NCBI GenBank assembly: GCA_045126355.1
Contig: JBGVOE010000002.1
Coordinates: forward strand, 1-53,134
DNA: 53,134 nucleotides
Reading direction: 5' to 3'
From: CAZSIA01 sp045126355
Lineage (GTDB): Bacteria; Bacillota_I; Bacilli_A; Acholeplasmatales; Anaeroplasmataceae
Program-made: the position numbers and the translations under genes
The notes under the pieces: model-generated
Seen by the model: the letters and a program-made list of their open reading frames with translations, nothing else
The model's database searches: none
Told to the model about the DNA's origin: nothing
Part shown: positions 44,142 to 52,989 of the stretch, in pieces
Position numbering within the stretch: position 1 is the stretch's first letter
Layout: each line of letters begins with the position of its first letter

Positions 44142-45334
44142 TTTTAAAAGGCGGATTAATTGTAATTAATAATGAATTAGTTAAAAAAGATATCTTAGTA
44201 ACTGATGGAAATATAACTTCAATTTTAGATAATATCGATGGAGAAGATGTTATCGATGTTTCTAATTTGTTAGTTATGCCAGGTGCAGTTGATGTTCATG
44301 TACATTTACGTGAACCAGGATATACTCATAAAGAGAGAATTAAAACAGGTACATTAAGTAGTGCAAAGGGTGGAGTTACAACAGTTATGGCAATGCCTAA
44401 CTTAAATCCAACTCCTCATAATTTAGAAAACTTAATGATTGAAAAAGAAATAATTAAAAAGGATGCATTAGTAAATGTTTATCCTTATGCGGCTGTAAGC
44501 TGTAGTCAAAAAGGTATCAAGATTGCAGATTTAGATGAGTTATGCAAACATGTTTACGCTATTACAGATGATGGTGTAGGTGTAAATAATATTGATATCT
44601 TAGTAGAAGCAATGCAGTATGCGAAAAAATATGATATTGTAATGGCTTCTCATGCTGAAGATATAATTGATTCAAAACTACCTCAAGGTGAATATGTAGC
44701 AGTTAGACGTGAAATTGAATATGCTAAAAAGTTTGGTTGTAAATATCATTTCTGTCACTTATCTACTAAAGAGAGTTTTGAAGCAGTTAAAAAAGCACAA
44801 ATGGAAGGATATACAAATATTACTTGTGAAGTAAGTCCTCATCATTTATTCTTAAATTTAAGTATGATTAAAGATGGAAACTGGAAAATGAATCCACCTT
44901 TAAGAGAAGAAGATGACAGATTAGCTACAGTTAAAGCCTTGTTAGAAGGTGTTGCTACTGTTATCGCATCAGATCACGCTCCTCATACAGAAGAAGAAAA
45001 GAGTAGGGAATATAGTTTATGTCCAAATGGTATTATTGGACTTGAAACTATGATACCTTTAGTTTATACAAATTTAGTTAAAACAGGATTAGCGACTTAT
45101 TCTGATATGTTAGACTGGTTAGTTTATAATCCAATTAAAATTTTCAATTTACCACAAAGAAAATTAGAAGTTGGTTATCCTGCGGATTTAGTAGTTATTG
45201 ATATAAATAATGAAAGAGAATACACTAAAGAAGAAATTTTATCAATGGGTAAAAATACTCCATTTATCGGAATGAAATTAACAGGTTTTCCTAAATTAAC
45301 AATGGTAAATGGTAAGATAGTTTGGCAAGAATAA
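44138..45334 (+). CDS. pyrC: Dihydroorotase
   Basis: 398 residues, type I dihydroorotase. Cyclises carbamoyl-aspartate. Metal ligands: DVHVHLREPG near 52-61, HAEDI near 172, CHLST near 205, and the catalytic Asp in IASDHAPHT near 282. Usual family length is about 425, so it is slightly compact. Translationally coupled to pyrB. The gap to carB is 18 bases, exactly where carA stands in Bacillus. Confidence 0.95.
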   Translation: MILKGGLIVINNELVKKDILVTDGNITSILDNIDGEDVIDVSNLLVMPGAVDVHVHLREPGYTHKERIKTGTLSSAKGGVTTVMAMPNLNPTPHNLENLMIEKEIIKKDALVNVYPYAAVSCSQKGIKIADLDELCKHVYAITDDGVGVNNIDILVEAMQYAKKYDIVMASHAEDIIDSKLPQGEYVAVRREIEYAKKFGCKYHFCHLSTKESFEAVKKAQMEGYTNITCEVSPHHLFLNLSMIKDGNWKMNPPLREEDDRLATVKALLEGVATVIASDHAPHTEEEKSREYSLCPNGIIGLETMIPLVYTNLVKTGLATYSDMLDWLVYNPIKIFNLPQRKLEVGYPADLVVIDINNEREYTKEEILSMGKNTPFIGMKLTGFPKLTMVNGKIVWQE

Positions 45335-45352
45335 TTTAAGGAGATGACGTTT

Positions 45353-48300
45353 ATGCCAAAAAGAAAAGATTTAAAGAAAATAATGGTTATTGGATCTGGT
45401 CCAATTGTAATCGGACAAGCTGCTGAGTTTGACTATGCTGGTACACAAGCTTGTCTTGCTTTAAAGGAAGAAGGATATGAAGTTATTTTATTAAACTCAA
45501 ATCCAGCTACAATCATGACAGATACAAAAATTGCTCATAAGGTTTATATGGAACCACTTGACTTAGAACATGTTGCTAAAATCTTACGTTATGAACGTCC
45601 TGATGGCTTAATTTGTTCAATGGGTGGACAAACAGGCTTAAATTTAGGGATGCAACTTCATAACAAAGGTATTTTAGAAGAATGTCAAGTTGAGTTATTA
45701 GGAACATCTTTTGATGCAATTGACCGTGCAGAAGATAGAGAATTATTTAAAGAATTATGTGAAAAAATCTCTGAACCAATTATTGAATCAGTAATCGCTA
45801 CTACAATTGATGAAATTGTTAAAGCAGCCGATGAAATTGGTTATCCTGTAATTTTGCGTCCAGCATTCACATTAGGTGGTACTGGTGGGGGATTCGCTGA
45901 TAATTTAGAAGAATTATTACCACTAGCTAAAAATGCTTTAAAATTATCTCCTGTTTCACAAGTTTTAGTTGAAAAAAGTGTAAAAGGTTATAAAGAAATC
46001 GAGTTTGAAGTTGTTAGAGACTCTAACGATACTGCAATCGCAATTTGTAGTATGGAAAATATTGACCCAGTAGGAATTCATACAGGTGACTCAATTGTAG
46101 TTGCTCCAGCTCTAACTTTAAATGATAGTGATTTCAAAATGCTTAAAGATTCAGCTTTAAGAATTATTCGTGAATTAGGAATTGAAGGTGGATGTAACGT
46201 TCAATATGCCCTAGATCCAAACTCTAGTAAATACTATGTAATTGAAGTTAACCCTCGTGTTTCACGTTCAAGTGCTCTTGCTAGTAAAGCAAGTGGTTAC
46301 CCAATCGCAAGAGTAAATGCTAAAATTGCTTGTGGTTTAACTTTAGATGAAATAATGGTAGCTAATGAATTAGCTTCAAGTGAACCAGTCTTAAATTATT
46401 TAGTATGTAAATTACCAAGATTCCCATTTGATAAATTTGTTGATGCTAGTAGAACTTTATCAACACAAATGAAAGCAACCGGTGAAGTAATGAGTATCGG
46501 TAAGAGTGTTGAAGAAGTACTTTTAAAAGGTATTAGATCTTTAGAAAATAGAGTTGACCATATCGAGTTAGCATCACTTAAAAATAAAACTAAAGAAGAA
46601 TTAATTGATTTAATTAAAGCTAGTACAGATGAACGTATTTATCAAATTGCAGAGGCTTTAAGAATTGGTGTAAGTATTGAAGAATTATATAGTATTACAA
46701 AAATTGAAAGATTCTTCTTAGAAAAGATTAATAATATTGTTTTACTTGAAGAAGAAGTTAGAAATAATCCATATAATATCGAAGTATTTAAAAAAGCAAA
46801 AACAATGGGATTTGCCGATAGTTACATCGCTAAATTATATGGAGTAAATGAAATTGATATTTATAACTTTAGAAAAGAAAATAATATCTACCCAGCTTAT
46901 AAAATGATTGATACTACAAAAAATCAATCATCACCTTATATTCCATGTTTTTATTCAACATATGATGCTAAAAATGATTCAGTTGTAACTAATAAAGATA
47001 AGATTATTGTTTTAGGTAGTGGGCCTATTCGTATTGGACAAGGTGTAGAGTTTGACTATACAACAGTACATGCTATTTGGTCAATTATTGAAGCTGGTTA
47101 TGAAGCAATTATTATTAATAACAACCCTGAAACAGTATCAACTGACTATACAATTAGTGATAAATTATATTTTGAACCATTAACATTTGAAGATGTAATG
47201 AATGTTATTGACTTAGAAAAACCATTAGGTGTAGTAGTTGCATTAGGTGGTCAAACAGCTATTAACTTAGCTAGTAGATTAGCAAAAGTTGGAATTAAAA
47301 TCTTTGGTTCATCAAGCGAAAGTATTGATTTAGCAGAAGATAGAGAATTATTTGAAAAAGCTATGGAAGAAATCAATATTCCAATGCCTAAAGGATTTGG
47401 TGTATTTAGCGTAGAAGAAGCTATTAATGCCGCTAACGAAATCGGATATCCTGTCTTAGTTCGTCCATCATTTGTATTAGGTGGAAGAATGATGCATATT
47501 GTCTATGATGAACAAACTCTAAGAGAAAAAGTTAAAGAAGCTATTGAGTTTAATAGTAAACATCCTGTATTAGTAGATAAATATATCGTAGGTCAAGAAA
47601 GTGAAGTTGACGCTATTTGTGATGGCTTAGATGTATTTATCCCAGGTATTATGGAACACATTGAAAGAACTGGTGTTCATAGTGGTGACTCAATGAGTGT
47701 TTATCCTCCTTATTCATTAAGCGATAAAGTTAGGCAAACTATTGTCGATTACACTACAAGAATCGGTTTAAAATTAAATATGATTGGTTTATTTAATATC
47801 CAATTTATTGTAGATAATGACGATAATGTATATATTATTGAAGTAAATCCACGTTCTAGTAGAACTGTACCATTTATTTCAAAAGCAACTAATACTCCAG
47901 TTGCTAATATCGCAACTAAAGTAATGTTAGGTGCTAAATTAAAAGATTTAGGTTATGTTGGACTTCATCCAAATCGTGCTAGATGGTATGTAAAATCTCC
48001 TACATTCTCATTTAGTAAAATTACTGGAATGGATGTTGTATTATCACCAGAAATGAAATCAACAGGTGAAGCAATTGGATATGATTATTCATTAAACCGT
48101 GCTTTATATAAATCTTTAAGAGCTAGTGGTATTAAAGTAGCTAACTATGGAACTATTTTTGCGACAATCGCTGATAAAGATAAAGAAAAAGCTCTTCCTT
48201 TAATTAGAAGATTCTATAACTTAGGATTTAACATTGAAGCTACAAGTGGAACTGCTAAATTCTTAAAATCAAATGGAATTAAAACAAGAGTTAAACGCAA

Positions 48301-48529
48301 AATTAGTGAAGGAAGCGAAGAAATCTTAGATTCAATTCGTAAAGGTTACGTAACATATGTAATTAATACTCAAGATGATAGAGATTCAAACTTCTTAGAT
48401 GGTAAATTAATTCGTCGCTGCGCTATTGATAATAACGTTTATGTATTTACTTGCTTAGATACAGTAAATGTATTATTAGACGTATTAGAAGAAATAACAA
48501 TGAAAATTTCACTTATTAATGAAGAATAG
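45353..48529 (+). CDS. carB: Carbamoyl-phosphate synthase large subunit
   Basis: 1058 residues, full length. Two homologous ATP-grasp halves (VIGSGPIVIGQAAEFDYAGT at the start and GSGPIRIGQGVEFDY near 555), with EVNPRVSRSSALASKA and EVNPRSSRTVPFISKA, and a C-terminal MGS-like allosteric domain (about 930-1058). It makes carbamoyl phosphate from bicarbonate, ATP and ammonia. The ammonia normally comes from the glutaminase CarA, which is not encoded in the operon. ATG 45353 is nine bases from AAGGAG; ATG 45344 abuts it and is unlikely. Confidence 0.96.
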   Translation: MPKRKDLKKIMVIGSGPIVIGQAAEFDYAGTQACLALKEEGYEVILLNSNPATIMTDTKIAHKVYMEPLDLEHVAKILRYERPDGLICSMGGQTGLNLGMQLHNKGILEECQVELLGTSFDAIDRAEDRELFKELCEKISEPIIESVIATTIDEIVKAADEIGYPVILRPAFTLGGTGGGFADNLEELLPLAKNALKLSPVSQVLVEKSVKGYKEIEFEVVRDSNDTAIAICSMENIDPVGIHTGDSIVVAPALTLNDSDFKMLKDSALRIIRELGIEGGCNVQYALDPNSSKYYVIEVNPRVSRSSALASKASGYPIARVNAKIACGLTLDEIMVANELASSEPVLNYLVCKLPRFPFDKFVDASRTLSTQMKATGEVMSIGKSVEEVLLKGIRSLENRVDHIELASLKNKTKEELIDLIKASTDERIYQIAEALRIGVSIEELYSITKIERFFLEKINNIVLLEEEVRNNPYNIEVFKKAKTMGFADSYIAKLYGVNEIDIYNFRKENNIYPAYKMIDTTKNQSSPYIPCFYSTYDAKNDSVVTNKDKIIVLGSGPIRIGQGVEFDYTTVHAIWSIIEAGYEAIIINNNPETVSTDYTISDKLYFEPLTFEDVMNVIDLEKPLGVVVALGGQTAINLASRLAKVGIKIFGSSSESIDLAEDRELFEKAMEEINIPMPKGFGVFSVEEAINAANEIGYPVLVRPSFVLGGRMMHIVYDEQTLREKVKEAIEFNSKHPVLVDKYIVGQESEVDAICDGLDVFIPGIMEHIERTGVHSGDSMSVYPPYSLSDKVRQTIVDYTTRIGLKLNMIGLFNIQFIVDNDDNVYIIEVNPRSSRTVPFISKATNTPVANIATKVMLGAKLKDLGYVGLHPNRARWYVKSPTFSFSKITGMDVVLSPEMKSTGEAIGYDYSLNRALYKSLRASGIKVANYGTIFATIADKDKEKALPLIRRFYNLGFNIEATSGTAKFLKSNGIKTRVKRKISEGSEEILDSIRKGYVTYVINTQDDRDSNFLDGKLIRRCAIDNNVYVFTCLDTVNVLLDVLEEITMKISLINEE

Positions 48530-48540
48530 GAGAAATTATT

Positions 48541-49269
48541 ATGCAAAATGTTATTTTAGAAATTGTTGAAAATACTAAAGTTTCCCTAGATGTATACTTA
48601 ATGCGTCTTAAGGGAGACTTAAGTAGTATAAAAAATAGTGGAGAATTTGTTGAAATTAAATTAGATGGCTATTATTTACGTAGACCAATAAGTGTATGTG
48701 AATTTAGTGAAAATGAACTAACTATTTTATATAAAGTATTAGGTCATGGAACACTAGATATGACTAATTATGAAGTAGGAAAGAAATTAGATGTATTAGT
48801 TGGTTTAGGAAATGGATTTGACATTACTAAATCAAAACAACCATTACTAGTAGCTGGTGGAATTGGGATTGCTCCTTTAATTGGATTGGCTAAACGTTTT
48901 AATAATTTAGGTATTAAACCTACTTTAGTTTACGGTGCGGCTAAAGAAAGTGATCTAGTTTTATTAGAAGAATTAAAAAAATATACAACACTTTATATTA
49001 CTACAGATGATGGAAGTTTAGGTTTTAAAGGAAATCCTGTAACATTCTTAAAAGAAAATGATATTAAATATGACTATTATTACTCTTGTGGACCACAAGT
49101 AATGTTAAAGTATTTAGCATTATATGATTCTAATGGTTGTGTATCGTTAGAAGCAAGAATGGGTTGTGGCTTTGGTGCTTGTATGGGTTGTAGTATAAAA
49201 ACTTTAAATGGTACAAAAAGAGTATGTAAAGAAGGACCTGTATTTGAAGCAAGTGAGGTGATTTTCTAA
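48541..49269 (+). CDS. pyrK: Dihydroorotate dehydrogenase electron-transfer subunit
   Basis: 242 residues, ferredoxin-reductase fold. FAD region RRPISVCEF near 43-51, NAD-binding GGIGIAPLIGL near 105, and a C-terminal [2Fe-2S] ligand set with Cys in ARMGCGFGACMGC and a following VCKEGP. It passes electrons from PyrD to NAD+. Overlaps pyrD by one base. Confidence 0.94.
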   Translation: MQNVILEIVENTKVSLDVYLMRLKGDLSSIKNSGEFVEIKLDGYYLRRPISVCEFSENELTILYKVLGHGTLDMTNYEVGKKLDVLVGLGNGFDITKSKQPLLVAGGIGIAPLIGLAKRFNNLGIKPTLVYGAAKESDLVLLEELKKYTTLYITTDDGSLGFKGNPVTFLKENDIKYDYYYSCGPQVMLKYLALYDSNGCVSLEARMGCGFGACMGCSIKTLNGTKRVCKEGPVFEASEVIF

Positions 49270-50177
49270 TGAGAACTAAAATTAACTTTTTAGGTCATGA
49301 ATTTAAAAATCCAATTATTCCAGCTTCAGGTACATTTGGATTTGGATATGAATTTAGTGATTTATATGACATTAATATTTTAGGTAGTATTTCTTTAAAA
49401 GGTACTACTTTAGAACCTCGTTATGGAAATCCCCTACCTAGAATTGCAGAATGTCCTAGTGGATTAATAAATGCAATTGGATTACAAAATCCAGGAGTAG
49501 ACGCGGTAATAAGTCATGAAATTCCTAAATTAAGCGAAGTTTATGATGATTTAGTTATCGCTAATGTTGGTGGACATAGTATTTATGAATACGTTGAAAC
49601 AGTTAAAAAATTCAATGATTGTGACAAAGTATTTGCGATTGAGTTAAATATATCATGTCCTAATGTTAGTGGTGGTGGTATGGCTTTTGGTACTGATAAA
49701 GATGTTGCTAAAGAATTAGTAGCTGAGGTTAGGAAAGTATGTAAGAAACCATTAATTGTAAAATTAAGTCCTAATGTTACTGATATTGTAAGTATTGCAA
49801 AAGCAGTTGAAGAAGCTGGAGCTGATGCAGTTAGTTTAGTTAATACAATGTTAGGGATGAGAATCAATCTTAAAACAGGAGAACCAATTATATCTATTAA
49901 AAAAGGTGGATATAGTGGGCCTGGTATTTTCCCAGTAGCGTTAAGAATGGTTTATGATGTAAGTCATGCTGTAAGTATTCCTGTTATCGGAATGGGTGGA
50001 GTTAGTAATGCATATGAAGTTTTAGAAATGATGTATGCAGGAGCTTCACTTGTAATGATTGGCGCAGAAAATTTAGTAAATCCATATGCTTGTAAAGATA
50101 TTATTGATAATTTAGAACGTGTTATGGATGAATATAAAATTGAAAAATTAAGTGATATTATCGGGAGGACAAAATAA
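49269..50177 (+). CDS. pyrD: Dihydroorotate dehydrogenase B, catalytic subunit
   Basis: 302 residues, class 1B flavoprotein. PASGTFGFGYEF near 18, INAIGLQNPG near 68, ELNISCPNVSGGG near 125 with the catalytic Cys, and C-terminal GMGGVSNAYEVLEMMYAGA for the FMN phosphate. Forms a heterotetramer with PyrK. One-base overlaps on both sides indicate tight coupling. Confidence 0.95.
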   Translation: MRTKINFLGHEFKNPIIPASGTFGFGYEFSDLYDINILGSISLKGTTLEPRYGNPLPRIAECPSGLINAIGLQNPGVDAVISHEIPKLSEVYDDLVIANVGGHSIYEYVETVKKFNDCDKVFAIELNISCPNVSGGGMAFGTDKDVAKELVAEVRKVCKKPLIVKLSPNVTDIVSIAKAVEEAGADAVSLVNTMLGMRINLKTGEPIISIKKGGYSGPGIFPVALRMVYDVSHAVSIPVIGMGGVSNAYEVLEMMYAGASLVMIGAENLVNPYACKDIIDNLERVMDEYKIEKLSDIIGRTK

Positions 50178-50863
50178 TGAGAGATGTAATTATTGCTTGT
50201 GATTTTAAAAGCAAAACTGAATTATTTGAATTTTTAAAACCATTTGAAGGTTTAAATCCATTTTTAAAAATCGGTATGGAAATTTTTTATAAAGAAGGAC
50301 CACAATTAGTTAAAGAATTAAAAGAAATGGGATGCAAAATCTTCTTAGATTTAAAATTACACGATATTCCTAATACAGTAGAAAAAGCAATGCGTAATTT
50401 AGGTGAATTAGGTGTTGAAATTACAAACTGTCATGCAGCTGGTGGTATTACTATGATGGCGGCTGCAAGACGTGGTTTAGACGCAACAGAGGCTGGTAAA
50501 AAGACACAATTAATTGCGGTTACTCAATTAACTAGTATTTCACAAGAAGTATTAGAGAATGAATTATTAATTGAAAAACCATTACCAGAAGTAGTTAAAA
50601 CTTATGCTTTAAATGCAAAAAGTGCAGGACTTGATGGTGTAGTTTGTTCACCACTAGAAGCTCCTATTATTGCTGAATTAGGTTTAATCAGTGTTACACC
50701 TGGTATTAGATTTGCTGATGATAGTAAAAATGACCAAAAACGTGTTGCAACACCTGCTTATGCACGTGAATTAGGTTCAACATATATTGTAGTAGGACGT
50801 AGTATTACTGCCGCAGCTGACCCAGTTAGCGCTTATAAAAGATGTGTAGAGGAGTTTTGTTAA
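50177..50863 (+). CDS. pyrF: Orotidine 5'-phosphate decarboxylase
   Basis: 228 residues. Converts OMP to UMP. Catalytic network FLDLKLHDIPNT near 56-67 (DLKLHDI), TPGIRFADD near 176, and the phosphate gripper VVGRSIT near 208. The chain is of the Firmicutes group I type. Joined to pyrD by a one-base overlap. Confidence 0.95.
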   Translation: MRDVIIACDFKSKTELFEFLKPFEGLNPFLKIGMEIFYKEGPQLVKELKEMGCKIFLDLKLHDIPNTVEKAMRNLGELGVEITNCHAAGGITMMAAARRGLDATEAGKKTQLIAVTQLTSISQEVLENELLIEKPLPEVVKTYALNAKSAGLDGVVCSPLEAPIIAELGLISVTPGIRFADDSKNDQKRVATPAYARELGSTYIVVGRSITAAADPVSAYKRCVEEFC

Positions 50864-50865
50864 TT

Positions 50866-51495
50866 ATGGAAAAAATTATTGCAAAAGAATTATTAAAAAT
50901 TAAAGCTGTTTTCTTAAGACCAAATGAACCATTCACATGGGCAAGTGGTATTAAATCACCAATTTACTGTGATAACCGCTTAACTTTATCTTATGTTGAT
51001 ACACGTAAAAAAGTTGAAGAAGGTTTAGCACAAATTATTAAAACATATTATCCTACATGTGAAGTTGTAATGGGTACAAGTACTGCAGGTATTGCTCATG
51101 CAGCATATGTATCTGATATTTTAGGTTTACCTATGGGTTATGTTCGTGGTGGAGCAAAAGACCATGGTAGAGGAAATCAAATTGAAGGTGTTGTTCCTGT
51201 AGGAAAAGATGTAGTAGTTATTGAAGACTTAATTTCTACAGCTGGATCAAGTATCGAAGTAGTAGAAGTATTACGTGAAGCTGGATGCAATGTTTTAGGT
51301 ATCGCATCAATTTTCACATATAACTTACAAAAAGGTTTAGATCGTTTAGCTGCAGCTAATGTAATTAATCATTCTTTATCTAACTTTAATGTATTAGCTG
51401 AAGTAGCAAAAGAAGAAAATTATATTTCTGAATCAGATTTAGCAAAAGTATTAAAATTCCAAAAAAATCCAAGTGACGCAAGCTGGATGGAATAA
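50866..51495 (+). CDS. pyrE: Orotate phosphoribosyltransferase
   Basis: 209 residues from ATG 50866. Adds PRPP ribose-phosphate to orotate. The PRPP loop is VVVIEDLISTAGSS near 115-128, and FTWASGIKSPIYCDNR near 24-39 binds orotate. Start was chosen for GAGGAG upstream and for the two-base gap after the pyrF stop; extending further upstream would run into pyrF. Last gene of the operon. Confidence 0.95.
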   Translation: MEKIIAKELLKIKAVFLRPNEPFTWASGIKSPIYCDNRLTLSYVDTRKKVEEGLAQIIKTYYPTCEVVMGTSTAGIAHAAYVSDILGLPMGYVRGGAKDHGRGNQIEGVVPVGKDVVVIEDLISTAGSSIEVVEVLREAGCNVLGIASIFTYNLQKGLDRLAAANVINHSLSNFNVLAEVAKEENYISESDLAKVLKFQKNPSDASWME

Positions 51496-51509
51496 TATAT
51501 TTTGTCGAC

Positions 51510-51535
51510 AAGGCTACCATAAAGGTAGCTTTTTA
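51510..51535 (+). terminator. Intrinsic terminator of the pyr operon
   Basis: GCTACC, loop ATAAA, GGTAGC, extended by A-T/G-U pairs and followed by TTTTTATTTTA. Confidence 0.85.
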
Positions 51536-51566
51536 TTTTATTCTTTAATAAACGACATTTTAGGAT

Positions 51567-51572
51567 TATAAT
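51567..51572 (+). promoter_or_regulatory. Probable -10 box for the gene at 51593
   Basis: TATAAT, 21 bases before the ATG; -35 TTTAAT is weak. Confidence 0.4.
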
Positions 51573-51592
51573 CAAATTAAGGGAGTGGTATT

Positions 51593-52681
51593 ATGTTTAA
51601 GAGATTTTTCTATCAATATACTTGTTTAATTTATTCAATAGTACAATTTATATTTTTTCTAGGAATGATTATTGGAATAATTGAAAGTGCTGCGTATGAT
51701 CAAGAACTTGGTGATTATACGAACACTATTACTTTATCAATTATAACGGTATTAATACTATTCATATCTGCTATTATAGATAAATTACTTAGAGGAATTA
51801 AAAATGAAGGATTTTGGAGTGATTGTTTAATATTAACATTAGTAGCTCCATTTAGACTTATTTGCCAAATAATTACTATCATAAGAGTTCATATTGCGAT
51901 GAGTTATGGGAATAATTCATTTGGTATGAGAGGAAATAATAGTTGTGTACTTTCTAAATATATTTATTATTATTTCTTTAATGCGGAACATGAAAATCCT
52001 CATAGTGGAGAAGAAAGAAGATTTGAAACAAAACGTGGAAAACAAAAACGCATCAAGAAAGCGGCTGAAAGACAAGCAGTTTATAATGAAATTATTGGAA
52101 GAATGGACCGCGAAATAGAAGAAGCTGAATATTTCCTAAGAGTTAATAGCCGAAATGATGGTAGATATAATGTCAACATTATTCCATTATGCAGTATCGA
52201 TAATGAAAGCCTATCAACATTTAGTGTTCAAAATAATTCATATAATGGTCAAAGATATATAAATGAATTATATGTAAATGGTAAGAAAATTATATATGAT
52301 ATGAGTTTTGATAATACAATTTCTCTATCATTAAAACCAGGTTATTATGATTTTAAAGTTAGAGTAAAAGGAACTATTAAAGCAACAGGATTCGCAAGTT
52401 CTGAAGGTAATGTTAATAGAACATTTGAACTAAAGAATGTATATGTAGGCGATAATGATGTGTATTTATGTCTATGTTTAATATATGGCTCTGTTGTAAC
52501 TAGATATACAGAAAAATATACAGGAAAATTTGTTAGAGATGAATTTGATCATTTTAAGAAAGAACATCAATTTTTACAAGTATCATTAGATGCATTAAAT
52601 TCAGTTTGTGACTATTGGAAAGCATATAAATTAGATATTGATCAAGTCTATTCACAATATGCAATTAGTAAAAAAAGATAA
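51593..52681 (+). CDS. Unknown two-helix membrane protein with a basic coiled segment and a C-terminal beta domain
   Basis: I do not recognise a family. 362 residues: two N-terminal membrane helices (about 7-30 and 44-62), another hydrophobic stretch near 78-100, a highly basic helical part (about 140-180, ERRFETKRGKQKR then EREIEEAEYF-type), then a beta-rich domain with NGQRYINELYVNGKKI, LSLKPGYYDFKVRVKG and TFELKNVYVGDNDVYLCL. That strand pattern is typical of small carbohydrate- or lipid-handling beta sandwiches (DUF2846-like) but is too general to assign a role. GGGAGTGG precedes the ATG; monocistronic. Confidence 0.7.
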   Translation: MFKRFFYQYTCLIYSIVQFIFFLGMIIGIIESAAYDQELGDYTNTITLSIITVLILFISAIIDKLLRGIKNEGFWSDCLILTLVAPFRLICQIITIIRVHIAMSYGNNSFGMRGNNSCVLSKYIYYYFFNAEHENPHSGEERRFETKRGKQKRIKKAAERQAVYNEIIGRMDREIEEAEYFLRVNSRNDGRYNVNIIPLCSIDNESLSTFSVQNNSYNGQRYINELYVNGKKIIYDMSFDNTISLSLKPGYYDFKVRVKGTIKATGFASSEGNVNRTFELKNVYVGDNDVYLCLCLIYGSVVTRYTEKYTGKFVRDEFDHFKKEHQFLQVSLDALNSVCDYWKAYKLDIDQVYSQYAISKKR

Positions 52682-52682
52682 A

Positions 52683-52832
52683 TTATATAATTAGACGATG
52701 TTTTTTATATCTTCTAGCAATTTCTCCCATTATTTCTTCACTGTAATTAAATTTTAATGCTATACGTGTCAAAGAAATATCATCATCAATCATTTTTGCT
52801 ATTTCTATAATATCTTGTTCTTTTAATCGCAT
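52683..52832 (-). pseudogene. N-terminal fragment of an IS3-type OrfA (helix-turn-helix)
   Basis: A 49-codon frame on the - strand: starts MRLKEQDIIEIAKM, continues ISLTRIALKFNYS and ends IARRYKKHRLII. The helix-turn-helix-like pattern and the final RYKKH are typical of the N-terminal half of OrfA transposase proteins. It is about half the expected length (90-100) and lacks orfB downstream. It could alternatively be a small stand-alone DNA-binding protein, but the adjoining IS-like end favours a remnant. Confidence 0.45.
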
Positions 52833-52886
52833 AATAAAAACCCCTAAAGTATTTCTAGATTTCTCTAGTCCAACTTTAGTGGTTCA
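52683..52886 (-). mobile_element. Truncated IS3-family element (5' end remnant)
   Basis: Read on the - strand, TGAACCACTAAAGTTGGAC (52886-52868) resembles a left terminal repeat of IS3-family elements. A hairpin follows (52873-52884 with 52839-52850, 11 of 12 paired) of the kind that shields such elements from outside transcription, then a short reading frame. Nothing resembling the rest of the transposase follows, so this is a decayed fragment. Confidence 0.5.
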
Positions 52887-52949
52887 CTTCATTTTTACAT
52901 CGCTTTTATTTTAAAATAAAATTTATGACATATTTCTATTTTCCTTGTA

Positions 52950-52980
52950 TTGACAAAAATGAACCGGGGGGGGGTATAAT
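52950..52980 (+). promoter_or_regulatory. Promoter with a G9 tract in the spacer
   Basis: TTGACA (52950-52955) and TATAAT (52975-52980) are both perfect but separated by 19 bases, two more than optimal. The last nine spacer bases are all G (52966-52974), extraordinary in this A+T-rich sequence. GAACC-GGGG-GGGGGTAT can be laid over a CsoR-family operator of the form ATACC-N4-GGGGGTAT. It points rightwards out of the window. Confidence 0.7.
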
Positions 52981-52989
52981 TTATTTAAA

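Noticed and set aside
52966..52974. G9 run as a sequencing or assembly artefact
   Set aside because: Not excluded, but it sits exactly between two consensus promoter boxes and fits a known operator geometry, so it was kept as a real feature with caution about exact length.
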